This document shows, piece after piece, positions 45,073 to 55,436 of a stretch of 64,000 nucleotides of DNA. The translations under genes were made by a program, and so were the position numbers. Numbering within the stretch: position 1 is the stretch's first letter; the number at the start of each line of letters is the position of its first letter. This DNA is from Tautonia plasticadhaerens (GTDB lineage Bacteria > Planctomycetota > Planctomycetia > Isosphaerales > Isosphaeraceae). The notes beneath the pieces are model-generated. The model had not been told where the DNA came from, made no database searches, and was given only the letters and a program-made list of their open reading frames with translations. Location of the stretch: positions 8,432,001 through 8,496,000 of the forward strand of contig NZ_CP036426.1 in the NCBI RefSeq assembly GCF_007752535.1, in the 5' to 3' direction.

Positions 45073-45816
45073 TCAGCCCTCGCCCATCTCCGCCTCGATG
45101 ACGCCCTTCGCGAAGGAGTCGTAGGCGCCGCCGATCCGCCTGGCCATCGAGTCGGGGAAGACGTGGAACTCGCCCGCGGCGAGGGCGGCGACGATGGCCT
45201 CGGCGACGAGACCGGGGGGCTCGGCGATCTCGGAGAGGCCGGCGTCGTGGCCCATGTCGGTGGCGATCGGCCCCGGGTGCACGCTCAGGATCTCCACCCC
45301 GTCGCCGGCCGCCAGCGACCGGAGCGCCTGGGTCAGCGAGTAGGAGGCGGCCTTCGAGGCGCAGTAGGTCGAGAACTGGGGGAAGCACTTCAGGGAGACG
45401 ACGGAGTTGAGCTGCACGAACGCGCCGCCGCCGTTGGCCTTGAGGACCGGCAGGAAGGCCTGGGCGACCCGGAGCAGGCCGAAGACATTTGCGTCCAGCT
45501 CGAAGGCGAGCGACTCGAAGGCGTGGTCGTCCCGGGCCGTCGCGGCCTTCAGGACTCCCGCGTTGTTGACGACCAGCCGGACGTCCCTGGCGAGGCCGGC
45601 CGCGGCCGAGATCGTCTCCGGTCGGGTCAGGTCCAGCTCGACCGGCCTGACCCGGTCGCCGTACGCCTCCACGAGCGGCCGGGCCGACTCGGGGTCGCGG
45701 ACCGCCGCGTAGACCGCATTCGCGCCGTGCTTGATCAGGGCCTCGACGATGGACTTTCCGATCCCCCGGTTCGCGCCGGTGACCAGCGCCGTCTGCCCGT
45801 CCACGAGGAATGCCAT
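45073..45816 (-). CDS. Short-chain dehydrogenase/reductase
   Basis: The protein is 247 aa, a standard classical SDR. The cofactor motif is TGANRGIG, with the structural VNNAG motif, the catalytic Ser in LNSVVS, and Tyr-X3-Lys in YCASK. An Arg in the second beta strand region (AVRDPESAR) suggests NADP(H) preference. The substrate is unknown. It lies 180 bp downstream of gyrB on the same strand but is probably transcribed separately. The ribosome binding site is weak. Confidence 0.92.
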   Translation of the reverse strand: MAFLVDGQTALVTGANRGIGKSIVEALIKHGANAVYAAVRDPESARPLVEAYGDRVRPVELDLTRPETISAAAGLARDVRLVVNNAGVLKAATARDDHAFESLAFELDANVFGLLRVAQAFLPVLKANGGGAFVQLNSVVSLKCFPQFSTYCASKAASYSLTQALRSLAAGDGVEILSVHPGPIATDMGHDAGLSEIAEPPGLVAEAIVAALAAGEFHVFPDSMARRIGGAYDSFAKGVIEAEMGEG

Positions 45817-45996
45817 CGGGTGTTGCCGCCTTTGCTGGAGCGAGGGTGTCGGCCCGGGGTGGAACCCCGGCCCGTCTCGAAGGTGGGTCCGCGCAGCCCG
45901 AACCGCCGCCGCACCTCCGCTCGAGGCGGGCAGGGGCGGTGGGCCGAGCGGGGCGAGCCAACCTTACGAAACCGCCGTCGCCCCGGGCAATGCGGC

Positions 45997-49031
<3,035 letters not shown>

Positions 49032-49201
49032 TATAAGGACTCAACCCCTCATTTGGCAAGCGGATCGGTCGCGATCCGGGGGCACGGGACCGTCGTCATG
49101 GTTTGCCCGATCGCCCGGCCCGGGGCCACCTCGGCCGCCCCGCCCATCGACCCCGCCCCGGGCGCGGCCCCTCGGCCTCCGAGGGCCTCCGGGGGGACGC
49201 C

Positions 49202-50323
49202 CTAGCGGTCCCGGTTCAGGGGCATGACGACGTAGGTGTACTGGTCCTCGGTCTTGAACACGGCGGCGCTCTTGTGGTCGATCAGCTCGGCGGCGATCGG
49301 CTGCGAGGGGTCCAGCGCCTTGAGGGCTTCGAGCAGGTAGGAGGCGTCGAAGGTGATCGCCACGTCCTTGCCGTCGTAGTTGATCGGCAGTTCGATGTGC
49401 GACTCCCCCACGTCGGCCGTCTGGCTGGCCAGCCTCAGCAGCCCGTCGCCGAACTGGAAGTCGACCCCCCGGCTCTCCTTGCTGGTGACGATCGCCGCCT
49501 GCTCGACCGCCTGCAACAGCGGCTCGACCTCCGCGAACGGGATCCGGCTCTCGAAGCTGCCGGGCATCACCGCCTTGTAGTTGGGGAACCGGCCCTCGAC
49601 GAGCCGGCTGTAGACGACCGCCCGGCCGGTCTTCACCAGCACCGCGGCGCCGTCCTGCACGGCGATCCGGCTCGGCTCCTCGTCGTCCAGGTTCCGCTCG
49701 ATGAGCCTCAGCGCCTTGACCGGCACCACCGGGGGCTGCCCCGGCGGCTCGACGGCCCCCTCGGCCTCGCAGGCGATGATCTGCCGGGCCATCCGGCGGC
49801 CGTCGGTGCCGACCATGGTGATCGACTCCGGCCCCGGCTCCATCAGCACGCCGGCCAGGGCGTACCGGGTGCTGTCCGGGTCGGTGGCGAAGCTGGTGCG
49901 CTTGATGGCCCTCCGGAGTTCCTCGGCGTCGACCCGGTAGCCGGCCTCGGCGTTGAAGTCGGGCGGGTCGGGGAAGAGTTCGGGGTCCTCGGCCGGGAGC
50001 TTGAACTCGGAGCGGTGCCCGCGGACGACGAGCGAGTCGCCGTCGACCTCCAGGGCGAGCTCGTCGTCCCCGGTGCTGGTGCGGAGGATCTGGCCCATCC
50101 GCTGCAGGGGGAGGATGACCGAGCCGGGTTGGTCGACCTTCACGCCGAGCACCTTGTAGCGGATGCCGACCTCCAGGTCGGTCGCCATCAGGGTCGAGCC
50201 CTGCCCCGGCGCCGCCACCAGCTTCAGGTTCTGGAGGATCGGCTTGGGGCTCCTGGCCGGCACGACCCCGCCGACGGCCCCGAACGCGGCGAGCAGCTGC
50301 TCGCGGTCGCACAGCAATTTCAT
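49202..50323 (-). CDS. dnaN: DNA polymerase III beta subunit (sliding clamp)
   Basis: The protein is 373 aa and has the three clamp domains: MKLLCDREQLLAAFGAVGGVVPARSPKPIL at the start, TVGTDGRRMAR-like sequence in the middle (MVGTDGRRMARQII) and QYTYVVMPLNRDR at the end. It forms the ring that tethers DNA polymerase. It heads a minus-strand dnaN-DUF721-gyrB cluster. No dnaA gene lies upstream in this window. The 202 bp before the ATG, plus the ATG, occur a second time at 51468-51672. Confidence 0.96.
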   Translation of the reverse strand: MKLLCDREQLLAAFGAVGGVVPARSPKPILQNLKLVAAPGQGSTLMATDLEVGIRYKVLGVKVDQPGSVILPLQRMGQILRTSTGDDELALEVDGDSLVVRGHRSEFKLPAEDPELFPDPPDFNAEAGYRVDAEELRRAIKRTSFATDPDSTRYALAGVLMEPGPESITMVGTDGRRMARQIIACEAEGAVEPPGQPPVVPVKALRLIERNLDDEEPSRIAVQDGAAVLVKTGRAVVYSRLVEGRFPNYKAVMPGSFESRIPFAEVEPLLQAVEQAAIVTSKESRGVDFQFGDGLLRLASQTADVGESHIELPINYDGKDVAITFDASYLLEALKALDPSQPIAAELIDHKSAAVFKTEDQYTYVVMPLNRDR

Positions 50324-50525
50324 GAGTCGCCCCGCCTTGGACCTCGATCTCCCCGGGCCGCCTCCGCGCGGCCCTTCGACTCCGACGCCGCCGCGGCCCG
50401 AGGGCCGGGGACCGTCCGGCTCGACTCCGCGACGGAGCGTCCGCCCCCCGGCGCGATGATCCGGAACAAGGCGAAGATACCAAACAACTTAACCGGCCTC
50501 AAGGCCGCCCGGCGGGCTCGAAGGG
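50321..50525. repeat. 205-bp direct repeat, copy B (dnaN leader)
   Basis: This copy starts at the dnaN ATG and runs upstream. It matches 51468-51672 over 205 bp with four mismatches, three of them clustered near 50366-50369. It includes an AT-rich patch (ACCAAACAACTTAACC) that is likely promoter sequence, and at its far end the last codons (FEPAGRP and stop) of the FG-GAP gene. Confidence 0.93.
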
Positions 50526-50562
50526 CGTACCCGGACCGGGGCCGACTCCCAGGGCATCGACC

Positions 50563-50901
50563 CTACGGCGTCGATGCCGGGGGATCCAGCTCCAGCGCCC
50601 AGAGGATGGCCCTCCTGATCTCGGCCATCGTTTCCCCCCGCAGGACGCCGATCCTCCGGTCGAGTCGGGCGGTCGGCAACGACCCGAGGCCCTGGACGTT
50701 GGCCACCGATCCGGCCTGGAGGAACCGGGACTTCGGGAGCCTCACCTCATAGGCACTCCCTCGGTCCTGGCTCGTGATCGGGACGTAGATCGCCAGGGCC
50801 CGGGGAGGGTCCGGGTCGTGTCGGGAGACGATCACCACCGGCCGATACTTGGCGGCGAGGCCGAGGTCGGCCAGCCAGACCTCACCGGGGCGAAGGTTCA
50901 T
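50563..50901 (-). CDS. MazF/PemK-family toxin (endoribonuclease)
   Basis: The protein is 112 aa, the normal size. The PemK/MazF fold is recognisable: RPGEVWLADLG, KYRPVVIVSRHD, ALAIYVPITSQDRGSAYEVRLPK and a C-terminal helix RRAILWALEL. MazF toxins cleave mRNA or tRNA at short motifs. Its start overlaps the end of the upstream antitoxin by 20 bp, as in toxin-antitoxin operons. It lies inside the segment bracketed by the 205-bp repeats. Confidence 0.88.
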   Translation of the reverse strand: MNLRPGEVWLADLGLAAKYRPVVIVSRHDPDPPRALAIYVPITSQDRGSAYEVRLPKSRFLQAGSVANVQGLGSLPTARLDRRIGVLRGETMAEIRRAILWALELDPPASTP

Positions 50902-51118
50902 CGAGCAGATCCAGCACGTCCTGCTCCAGGGATCGGGAGCGGGCGATGTCGAGCAGGCCGCGATCGGCCAGCTCGATCAGTTCGTCCACCTGGCGGCGGA
51001 CCTCTTCGGCGACCTCGGGGCTCCACTCTCGGAGCTTCTTGTCGAGCCGTTCGGCGCTGGTGTCCATGAGTATGGTCGGGGTCGTGAGGAAATCGGATTC
51101 ATCGGGGCCCCGACGCAT
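50882..51118 (-). CDS. Putative antitoxin for the MazF-like toxin
   Basis: The protein is up to 78 aa; an in-frame ATG at 51067 gives 61 aa beginning MDTSAERLDKKLREW and may be the true start. The sequence is a charged helical protein (SPEVAEEVRRQVDELIELADRGLLDI), without a recognisable AbrB, RHH or HTH DNA-binding motif in what I can see. The call rests on the translational overlap with the toxin gene (20 bp) and on size and charge. Confidence 0.7.
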   Translation of the reverse strand: MRRGPDESDFLTTPTILMDTSAERLDKKLREWSPEVAEEVRRQVDELIELADRGLLDIARSRSLEQDVLDLLDEPSPR

Positions 51119-51209
51119 TGGGCATGGTCGGGGCCCCGCGAATCTTCGAAGAATCCCGTCAGGAACTTCGGCGGCGGCGACGGCCCAGGGCCGTCAGGAA
51201 GTCGCCCAA

Positions 51210-51470
51210 TTACTCGACGGATCGATCGTCGCAATCAGCCTCGGTCGCGTTGATCGCGGCCAGGCCGAGCTGCTGGATGGTGGCGATCGTCGCCGGCCCG
51301 TTCAGCGGCAACATGGCCTCGGCGGGGTTATCGGGGTCGCCTCGGTGGGCTGAGAAAATGATCCAGGGTAGGTCATTCTCGTTGAGATCAACGCTGCCCT
51401 CAAAGTTGAGGGCACTGATCTTCATGTGGGTCAAGTTGTGAGAAAGCACATTAATGTGCTTAGTAATCAT
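51210..51470 (-). CDS. Unknown 86-aa ORF using a duplicated dnaN start region
   Basis: The ATG at 51470 is the last codon of the copied dnaN leader (51468-51672); after it the sequence becomes unique and AT-richer. The protein (MITKHINVLSHNLTHMKIS..., ending CDDRSVE) is acidic and has no family I recognise. An internal Met at residue 16 would give a 71-aa protein. An 18-bp palindrome occupies codons 4-10. If the copied leader is active, this ORF would be expressed like dnaN. Confidence 0.6.
   Translation of the reverse strand: MITKHINVLSHNLTHMKISALNFEGSVDLNENDLPWIIFSAHRGDPDNPAEAMLPLNGPATIATIQQLGLAAINATEADCDDRSVE
51444..51461. promoter_or_regulatory. 18-bp perfect palindrome, possible operator
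   Basis: AAGCACATTAATGTGCTT is fully self-complementary and AT-rich in a GC-rich setting. It lies just inside the insert boundary and upstream of the internal Met of the 86-aa ORF. It would suit a dimeric regulator. Confidence 0.5.
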
Positions 51471-51672
51471 GAGTCGCCCCGCCTTGGACCTCGATCTCCC
51501 CGGGCCGCCTCCATGAGGCCCTTCGACTCCGACGCCGCCGCGGCCCGAGGGCCGGGGACCGTCCGGCTCGACTCCGCGACGGAGTGTCCGCCCCCCGGCG
51601 CGATGATCCGGAACAAGGCGAAGATACCAAACAACTTAACCGGCCTCAAGGCCGCCCGGCGGGCTCGAAGGG
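51468..51672. repeat. 205-bp direct repeat, copy A
   Basis: This is the second copy of the dnaN leader with its ATG, and it contains the true 3' end of the FG-GAP gene (stop at 51646-51648). It is 201/205 identical to copy B at 50321-50525. The homology breaks precisely after the ATG on one side and after GAAGGG on the other. Confidence 0.93.
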
Positions 51673-53451
51673 GGTCGAGACGACGCGAGGGTCCCCCTGG
51701 CGGATCGTGATCCGGGAGTCGACCGGGAGGTCCTCCCCGGGGTAGTCCGAGGTGGTGCCGTCGGGCCATCGGACGCGGAGGGAGGTGAGGGAATCGGCGT
51801 CGCCGAGGCCGAAGTGGAGGGCCGAGTCCGAGGCCGCCATGAAGCTCCCCCCCCGCCTGACGGTGGCGACGTGGGTCGTGCCGCCGGCCCTCAGCTCGGC
51901 GATCGCCCCGAGGGCCTCGAGGTTCGGCGGGGCGCCCACGAGCCGGAGGATGAGGGACCGGCCCGACCGCTCTCCCTCGTTGACCAGGACGCGGAGCGGC
52001 CCGTCCATCGTGGTCATGACCAGGTCGAGGTCGCCGTCGCCGTCGAGGTCGCCGACGGCGACGCTCCGGCCCGAGCTGAGGCCGCCCGGATCCGAGATCC
52101 AGGAGGCCGTCGCGTCCTCGAACCGCCGGCCCCCGGCGTTCCTCAGCAGCACGGGGGGCTGGTCGTAGGGCTCCGACCGCAGGCCCGGGTAGACGTGGCC
52201 GTTGGCCTGGAAGAGGTCGGCGAGGCCGTCGTGGTCGAAGTCGGCGAGGACAATCCCCCAGCCGACCCGGAGGATGGTGGCGACCGTGACGGTCGAGGGG
52301 TGCGAGACGTCGGAGAAGGTCCGGCCCCCGTGGCTGATGAAGACCCGGCTCCCTTCCCCGTAGAAGTTGCTGTAGGCCAGGTCGAGCCAGCCGTCGAGGT
52401 CGAGGTCGGCGAGGTCGATCCCCATGCTCCCCTCGGCCCGGCCCAGGTCCCCGAGCGCGACCCCGGCGAGCCGGCCCTCCTCCTCGAAGGTGCCGTCCCC
52501 CCGGTTGCGGAAGAATTCGTTGGCCTGCGTGTCGTTGGTCACGAAGAGGTCCTGGTCCCCGTCGGCGTCGAGGTCGGCGAACAGGGCCCCCATCCCCTTG
52601 CGGTCGGCCTTCAGCAGCCCGGCGGACTCGGTCGCGTCCTCGAAGGTGCCGTCCCCCCGGTTCCGCCAGAGGACGTCCGGCTCCCCCGGGTAGGACTCCG
52701 GCCCGGCGAAGACCGGCACCGGGCCCCCCCGGTGGCCCACCGGGGGGTGGGGGGAGGCGGGGTCGACGGCCACGTAGTTGGTGACGTAGAGGTCCGGCCA
52801 GCCGTCGCCGTCGGCGTCCCCCCAGGTGGCCGCGACCCCCCAGTACGGCTCGTCGCCGAGGCCCGAGGGCCCCGTCACGTCCCGGAAGGTGCCGTCCCCG
52901 AGGTTCTCCCAGAGGAGGTCGGGGCCGTGCTGGGCGACGAAGAGGTCGGGGTCGCCGTCCGCGTCGTAGTCCGAGACCGCCACCCCCTGGGCCCAGCCCC
53001 GATGGGCCAGCCCCGAGGGCGCCGACACGTCGACCCAGCGCCCCGGGCCGTCGTTGCGGAAGAGCCAGGGCCCGCCGGAGGGCTCGACCCGGCCGCCGTC
53101 GACCCGGCTGCCGGGCGCCACGAAGAGATCCGGGTCGTCGTCCCCGTCGAAGTCGAGCAGCGCCACGCCCACCCCGAGCGATTCGAGGATCGACCCCTTC
53201 TCGGGGGATCCGCTCGTCGTCGTCACGTCGAGCCCGAACTCCGGCGCCCGGTCGACGAACCGGGGCCCGGGCGAGGGCCGGGCCGTCGGCCCGGGGCGGG
53301 GGCCCGCCGGGGGTCCGCCGTCGCCCGACGCCCGATCCCGGCAGCCCGCCCCGATCGTCGCGAGCAGCAGCAGGCCCGCCGCCAGGCCGGGGGAGGGCGC
53401 GATCCGGCCCCCGGCCGCTCGGGTCGGGCGGCGTCGGGCTCCAGGTCGCAT
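51646..53451 (-). CDS. FG-GAP/ASPIC (CRTAC1-like) lipoprotein
   Basis: The protein is 601 aa. The signal ends in a lipobox (TIGAGC, Cys37), so it is probably lipid-anchored. At least seven FG-GAP/VCBS blades follow, each with a calcium-type DxDxDG loop (DFDGDDDPD, DYDADGDPD, DADGDGWPD, DLDADGDQD, DLDLDGWLD, DFDHDGLAD, DLDGDGDLD). An ASPIC/UnbV domain ends the protein (RRGGSFMAASDSALHFGLGDAD). It should form a calcium-stabilised beta-propeller on the cell surface. It is third in an operon with DUF1559 and a transthyretin-like lipoprotein. GGAGG precedes the ATG. Confidence 0.92.
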   Translation of the reverse strand: MRPGARRRPTRAAGGRIAPSPGLAAGLLLLATIGAGCRDRASGDGGPPAGPRPGPTARPSPGPRFVDRAPEFGLDVTTTSGSPEKGSILESLGVGVALLDFDGDDDPDLFVAPGSRVDGGRVEPSGGPWLFRNDGPGRWVDVSAPSGLAHRGWAQGVAVSDYDADGDPDLFVAQHGPDLLWENLGDGTFRDVTGPSGLGDEPYWGVAATWGDADGDGWPDLYVTNYVAVDPASPHPPVGHRGGPVPVFAGPESYPGEPDVLWRNRGDGTFEDATESAGLLKADRKGMGALFADLDADGDQDLFVTNDTQANEFFRNRGDGTFEEEGRLAGVALGDLGRAEGSMGIDLADLDLDGWLDLAYSNFYGEGSRVFISHGGRTFSDVSHPSTVTVATILRVGWGIVLADFDHDGLADLFQANGHVYPGLRSEPYDQPPVLLRNAGGRRFEDATASWISDPGGLSSGRSVAVGDLDGDGDLDLVMTTMDGPLRVLVNEGERSGRSLILRLVGAPPNLEALGAIAELRAGGTTHVATVRRGGSFMAASDSALHFGLGDADSLTSLRVRWPDGTTSDYPGEDLPVDSRITIRQGDPRVVSTPFEPAGRP

Positions 53452-53515
53452 CGGGCGGGTCCTCCGAGGGGGGGCCGGCGGCCGGCCGGCCCGGGCGTTC
53501 GTTCGATCGCCGGGG

Positions 53516-53968
53516 TCAGTCGAGCTTCAGGTCGATCACCTGGGGGTCCTCGGTCACGTCGACCTCGAGCTGGGTGGTGTCCATGTTGCCGTACTTCTGC
53601 ATGATCTGCTGCCGGTCCTCGGCGCTGATCCCCTGCCCGTCGGCCTGCCCGGAGATGGCCCCCTCGATGCTGCCTGCGTTGAAGATGACATAGACCATGT
53701 GGTGATCGACCTTCGCCCCCTTGTAGTCCTCGTTGTACTCCAGCTCGTACTTCCCCTGGTCGTCGGTGATCCCCCAGCTCGCCCGCCCCTCGTCGGGGAC
53801 GAAGTTCACCGTGAGGTTGGGGATGGGCTTCCCCCCCCGGGTCACGGTGCCCGTCACCCGGGCGATCTCGGGGGCGTCGGGGTCGCCGCAACCCGAGACC
53901 GCGATCGGGGCGATCAGGGCGGCACTCCAGGCGAGGAAACGGACGAATCTGCGATGACTCTGACTCAT
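53516..53968 (-). CDS. Transthyretin-like (carboxypeptidase-regulatory-like) lipoprotein
   Basis: The protein is 150 aa. The signal peptide ends in PIAVSGC, so Cys27 is the likely lipid anchor. The mature protein opens with a beta-sandwich resembling carboxypeptidase regulatory-like domains (ARVTGTVTRGGKPIPNLTVNFVP, then DDQGKYELEY). Such small lipoproteins very often sit between DUF1559 and other surface genes in Planctomycetes. Their role is unknown. It is 64 bp from the FG-GAP gene and 139 bp from DUF1559, same strand. Confidence 0.88.
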   Translation of the reverse strand: MSQSHRRFVRFLAWSAALIAPIAVSGCGDPDAPEIARVTGTVTRGGKPIPNLTVNFVPDEGRASWGITDDQGKYELEYNEDYKGAKVDHHMVYVIFNAGSIEGAISGQADGQGISAEDRQQIMQKYGNMDTTQLEVDVTEDPQVIDLKLD

Positions 53969-54107
53969 GGTGCCGACCAGTCCATAATGGGGGGGAAGAA
54001 GATGGCCCGGGGCCGATTCGGGGGGCCGCCGGGCCGGGACCGAGGGCGGATCCCCCGGGCCGGCCGAGGGGCGGCCGGCCCGGGGGTCGGGCCGAGGGGC
54101 CCGCGCG

Positions 54108-55097
54108 TCAATACTGGTCGGCCGAGACCACCTCGCCCCCCTTACGGGTGAACAGGGCGCGATAGGTCCGGAAGTCGATGTGTTCCTTCAGGAAGGCCAC
54201 GTGGCCGTCGACGAACGCGACCATGACGCCGCCCGGGTGCCGGCCGAAGGCCCCCCGGGAGTTCGGGTAGGTCGAGTTGGGCGGGAAGATGGCACCGTTG
54301 TGCTCGGCGGGGGTGACGTAGCCCTGCGAGACGTGGTGGACCCAGAGGAACTGGTTGGAGCCCTTCTGGATGGGGACCCAGCTGTGGTTGGCGTTGTGGG
54401 CCTGCTCCGTGAAGTAGATCGTGTTGCTCGTGCCGTCACGCACCTCGGACATCTTCACGTACATGTTCAACGCACCCATGCCGTCGCCGACCGCCCGGCG
54501 CTGGGCCTCGGTGAGGGTCCGCTCCGGGCAGCACGCGCCGGTCCCGCCGTTGATGGCGTAGTCCTTGAACTGGCTCTCGGGCTGGACCCGGTCGACCGAC
54601 GGGCAGAGGAAGGAGTTGGGCATCGCCCTCGCGGCGGTCGAGTTGGCGGGGTCCCCCGACGGCCCGCGTTCGCCCGTGGGGCCCGCCCAGTCGGACTCCT
54701 CCGGGATGGAGAACGCATAGGCGGGAAGGCCGATGTTGATCGCATTGTAGACGTTGTTCCCCTCGATGAAGGGGAGCAGCGCGGCGGCCCAGCTGTAGCT
54801 GCCCCAGGGGCAGCAGGTGCTGTTCGGGTCGTGCCACACGTTCGGAGTAGGGAACGTGTTCGGGTTGTTCCAGTCCGGGGCGTAGTTGCCGGCCGGGAAG
54901 GCCCCGTTGACGTCGTGGTAGTTGTGCGACGCCAGGGCGATCTGCTTGAGGTTGTTGGTGCACTGGGCCCGGCGGGCGGCCTCCCGCGCCGCCTGCACGG
55001 CGGGCAGCAGCAGGGCGATCAGCACGCCGATGATGGCGATCACCACCAGCAGCTCGATCAGCGTGAAGCCATCCTTGCGCGTCTGGGAGCGACTCAT
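54108..55097 (-). CDS. DUF1559 pseudopilin-like protein
   Basis: The protein is 329 aa. The prepilin motif is [20 protein letters not shown], then [17 protein letters not shown] and [18 protein letters not shown]. Near the C-terminus is the H/D-rich motif of the family ([19 protein letters not shown]), and it ends [12 protein letters not shown] chose the ATG at 55097, preceded by GAGGAGG. It heads an operon with a transthyretin-like lipoprotein and an FG-GAP lipoprotein, divergent from a TPR-FG-GAP gene; the four products may form one surface assembly (inference). Confidence 0.94.
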   Translation of the reverse strand: MSRSQTRKDGFTLIELLVVIAIIGVLIALLLPAVQAAREAARRAQCTNNLKQIALASHNYHDVNGAFPAGNYAPDWNNPNTFPTPNVWHDPNSTCCPWGSYSWAAALLPFIEGNNVYNAINIGLPAYAFSIPEESDWAGPTGERGPSGDPANSTAARAMPNSFLCPSVDRVQPESQFKDYAINGGTGACCPERTLTEAQRRAVGDGMGALNMYVKMSEVRDGTSNTIYFTEQAHNANHSWVPIQKGSNQFLWVHHVSQGYVTPAEHNGAIFPPNSTYPNSRGAFGRHPGGVMVAFVDGHVAFLKEHIDFRTYRALFTRKGGEVVSADQY

Positions 55098-55436
55098 GGC
55101 GTTGTCCTCCTCGAATGGGAAGCTCAACCGGCTCGGCCGCGACGGGAAGGCGGGACGCGACGGGGTCATCGAGCGCGTCCGGCCCCGATATTGAGGACGA
55201 GGTCAGGGTGTCGGGCCTCCGACGGCGGCGCACGATCCGCCCCGGTGCCGCTCGCCTGGGCATTGGCGTGGGCACGGCCCGCTGCTCGATCGCCGAGCCG
55301 GTTTTTTTCGGATGAGTTGATGGGAAGTTCGACCCGACCCCAATTAAGATACCTGGTAGTGTCTGTGTCAAGTTATTCGTCCTGGATTTGCACTCTTGCC
55401 AAACTTGGATGAACGCATCAACGATGGGGAGGACGG
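55098..55436. other. Divergent promoter region
   Basis: These 339 bp lie between the DUF1559 operon and the TPR-FG-GAP gene. A markedly AT-richer stretch at about 55340-55420 (with CAATTAAGATACC and GTCAAGTTATTCG) is the likely promoter zone for one or both units. No gene is seen. Confidence 0.5.

Noticed and set aside
50324-51646. dnaA gene or replication origin upstream of dnaN
   Set aside because: No DnaA protein frame and no cluster of TTATCCACA-like boxes was found. The space is filled by the duplicated leader and the toxin-antitoxin cassette.
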